From Clostridium acetobutylicum ATCC 824 (GTDB taxonomy: Bacteria; Bacillota; Clostridia; Clostridiales; Clostridiaceae), in assembly GCF_000008765.1 (NCBI RefSeq), contig NC_003030.1, positions 654,001 through 718,000 of the forward strand: a stretch of 64,000 nt of DNA. Reading direction: 5' to 3'. Below the pieces are notes generated by a model, which was given only the letters and a program-made list of their open reading frames with translations, searched no databases and had not been told where the DNA came from. Shown here piece by piece: positions 63,793 to 64,000 of the stretch. The translations under genes and the position numbers were made by a program. The first letter of the stretch is position 1; each line of letters starts with the position of its first letter.

Positions 63793-64000
63793 ATGAAAGA
63801 AGCACTAAAGAAGTACAATTTACCAATAGTATTTGTTATAACATACGTGTTTGGATGCGTATTTGCAATGCTTTGTCAAAACACTGCTGGAGAAGTAATT
63901 ATGAATCTACTTATTTTTGCTCTTATAGTATTAGTTATTTATGCAATTATATTTAATTATGTAATGTATTCAAAAATGAGTTTTGGTCAAAATTTTTTGT
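63793..64000 (+). CDS. Membrane protein, N-terminal part (runs off window)
   Basis: The frame starts at ATG 63793 with AAGGAG and stays open to the window end (69 codons). Two hydrophobic segments (IVFVITYVFGCVFAMLC and IMNLLIFALIVLVIYAIIF) with a short turn. It could be the anchor of a chemoreceptor or sensor, but too little is present to say. Confidence 0.7.
   Translation, partial: MKEALKKYNLPIVFVITYVFGCVFAMLCQNTAGEVIMNLLIFALIVLVIYAIIFNYVMYSKMSFGQNFL

Noticed and set aside
1-64000. Mobile elements, CRISPR arrays, tRNA/rRNA genes, defence islands
   Set aside because: No transposase, integrase, spaced direct repeats, tRNA-like cloverleaf or nuclease-type gene group was found on reading both strands.

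Overview
The window reads as a chromosomal segment of a low-GC, spore-forming, saccharolytic Clostridium. Gene order and content (asd, BglG-type antiterminator and glucose PTS; metH; prkA-yhbH-spoVR; ribDEBAH-pdxST; ftsH; riboswitch-controlled lysA) match what I remember of the Clostridium acetobutylicum ATCC 824 chromosome. That identification is from memory, not from a search. AT-rich codon use is even throughout. Shine-Dalgarno sites are strong, TTG and GTG starts are frequent, and there are no phage, transposase, CRISPR, rRNA or tRNA genes.

Layout. 1-9.3 kb: 3' end of a sensor kinase, an Ldh2-type dehydrogenase, a methyltransferase behind a Fur box, asd (reverse), an antiterminator with its RNA target and the glucose PTS permease, then a PadR/DUF1700/DUF4097 envelope module. 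9.5-13.2 kb: plant cell wall region with a decayed pectate lyase, a second decayed remnant, and an intact secreted arabinanase with a ricin-type lectin domain. 13.5-17.4 kb: full-length metH under a SAM riboswitch. 17.5-22 kb: sporulation trio prkA-yhbH-spoVR. 22-24.8 kb: a Fur box with a possible small RNA, then three cobalamin genes. 24.9-27.4 kb: receiver-CheX fusion plus CheX-like protein, and a Fur-box flavodoxin with a DUF3793 partner. 27.4-33.6 kb: birA (reverse), FMN-riboswitch ribDEBAH, and pdxST. 33.7-37.5 kb: GerA-type germinant receptor operon. 37.6-41.6 kb: GntR plus DUF1648 membrane protein, a duplicated non-coding region, and a WG-repeat protein. 41.7-48.6 kb: ftsH, HelD-like helicase, FMN reductase, PAP2 phosphatase, CDF exporter. 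48.7-51.8 kb: M18 aminopeptidase and lysine-riboswitch lysA. 52.1-60.7 kb: a 2870-residue NdvB-type glucan synthase/phosphorylase. 60.8-64 kb: unknown protein, lrgAB, two small spore-coat proteins, a ferritin-like protein with an apparent ATT start, and the start of a membrane protein.

How it works together. RNA-level control is unusually dense: SAM, FMN and lysine riboswitches, a RAT/terminator pair before the PTS gene, and hairpins that cover or displace ribosome sites. Iron control is the second theme, with three Fur-like boxes. The most interesting candidate is at 22120-22208: a Fur box lying over the predicted start of a short transcript that ends in a good intrinsic terminator and carries a CUCUCUC stretch, which together suggest an iron-repressed regulatory RNA between spoVR and cobD. 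Other points worth follow-up are a structured leader before the NdvB gene, a recurring TATAGGAAAATA inverted repeat, a biotin ligase with an altered glycine-rich loop, and the tandem non-coding repeat at 39.2-39.9 kb.
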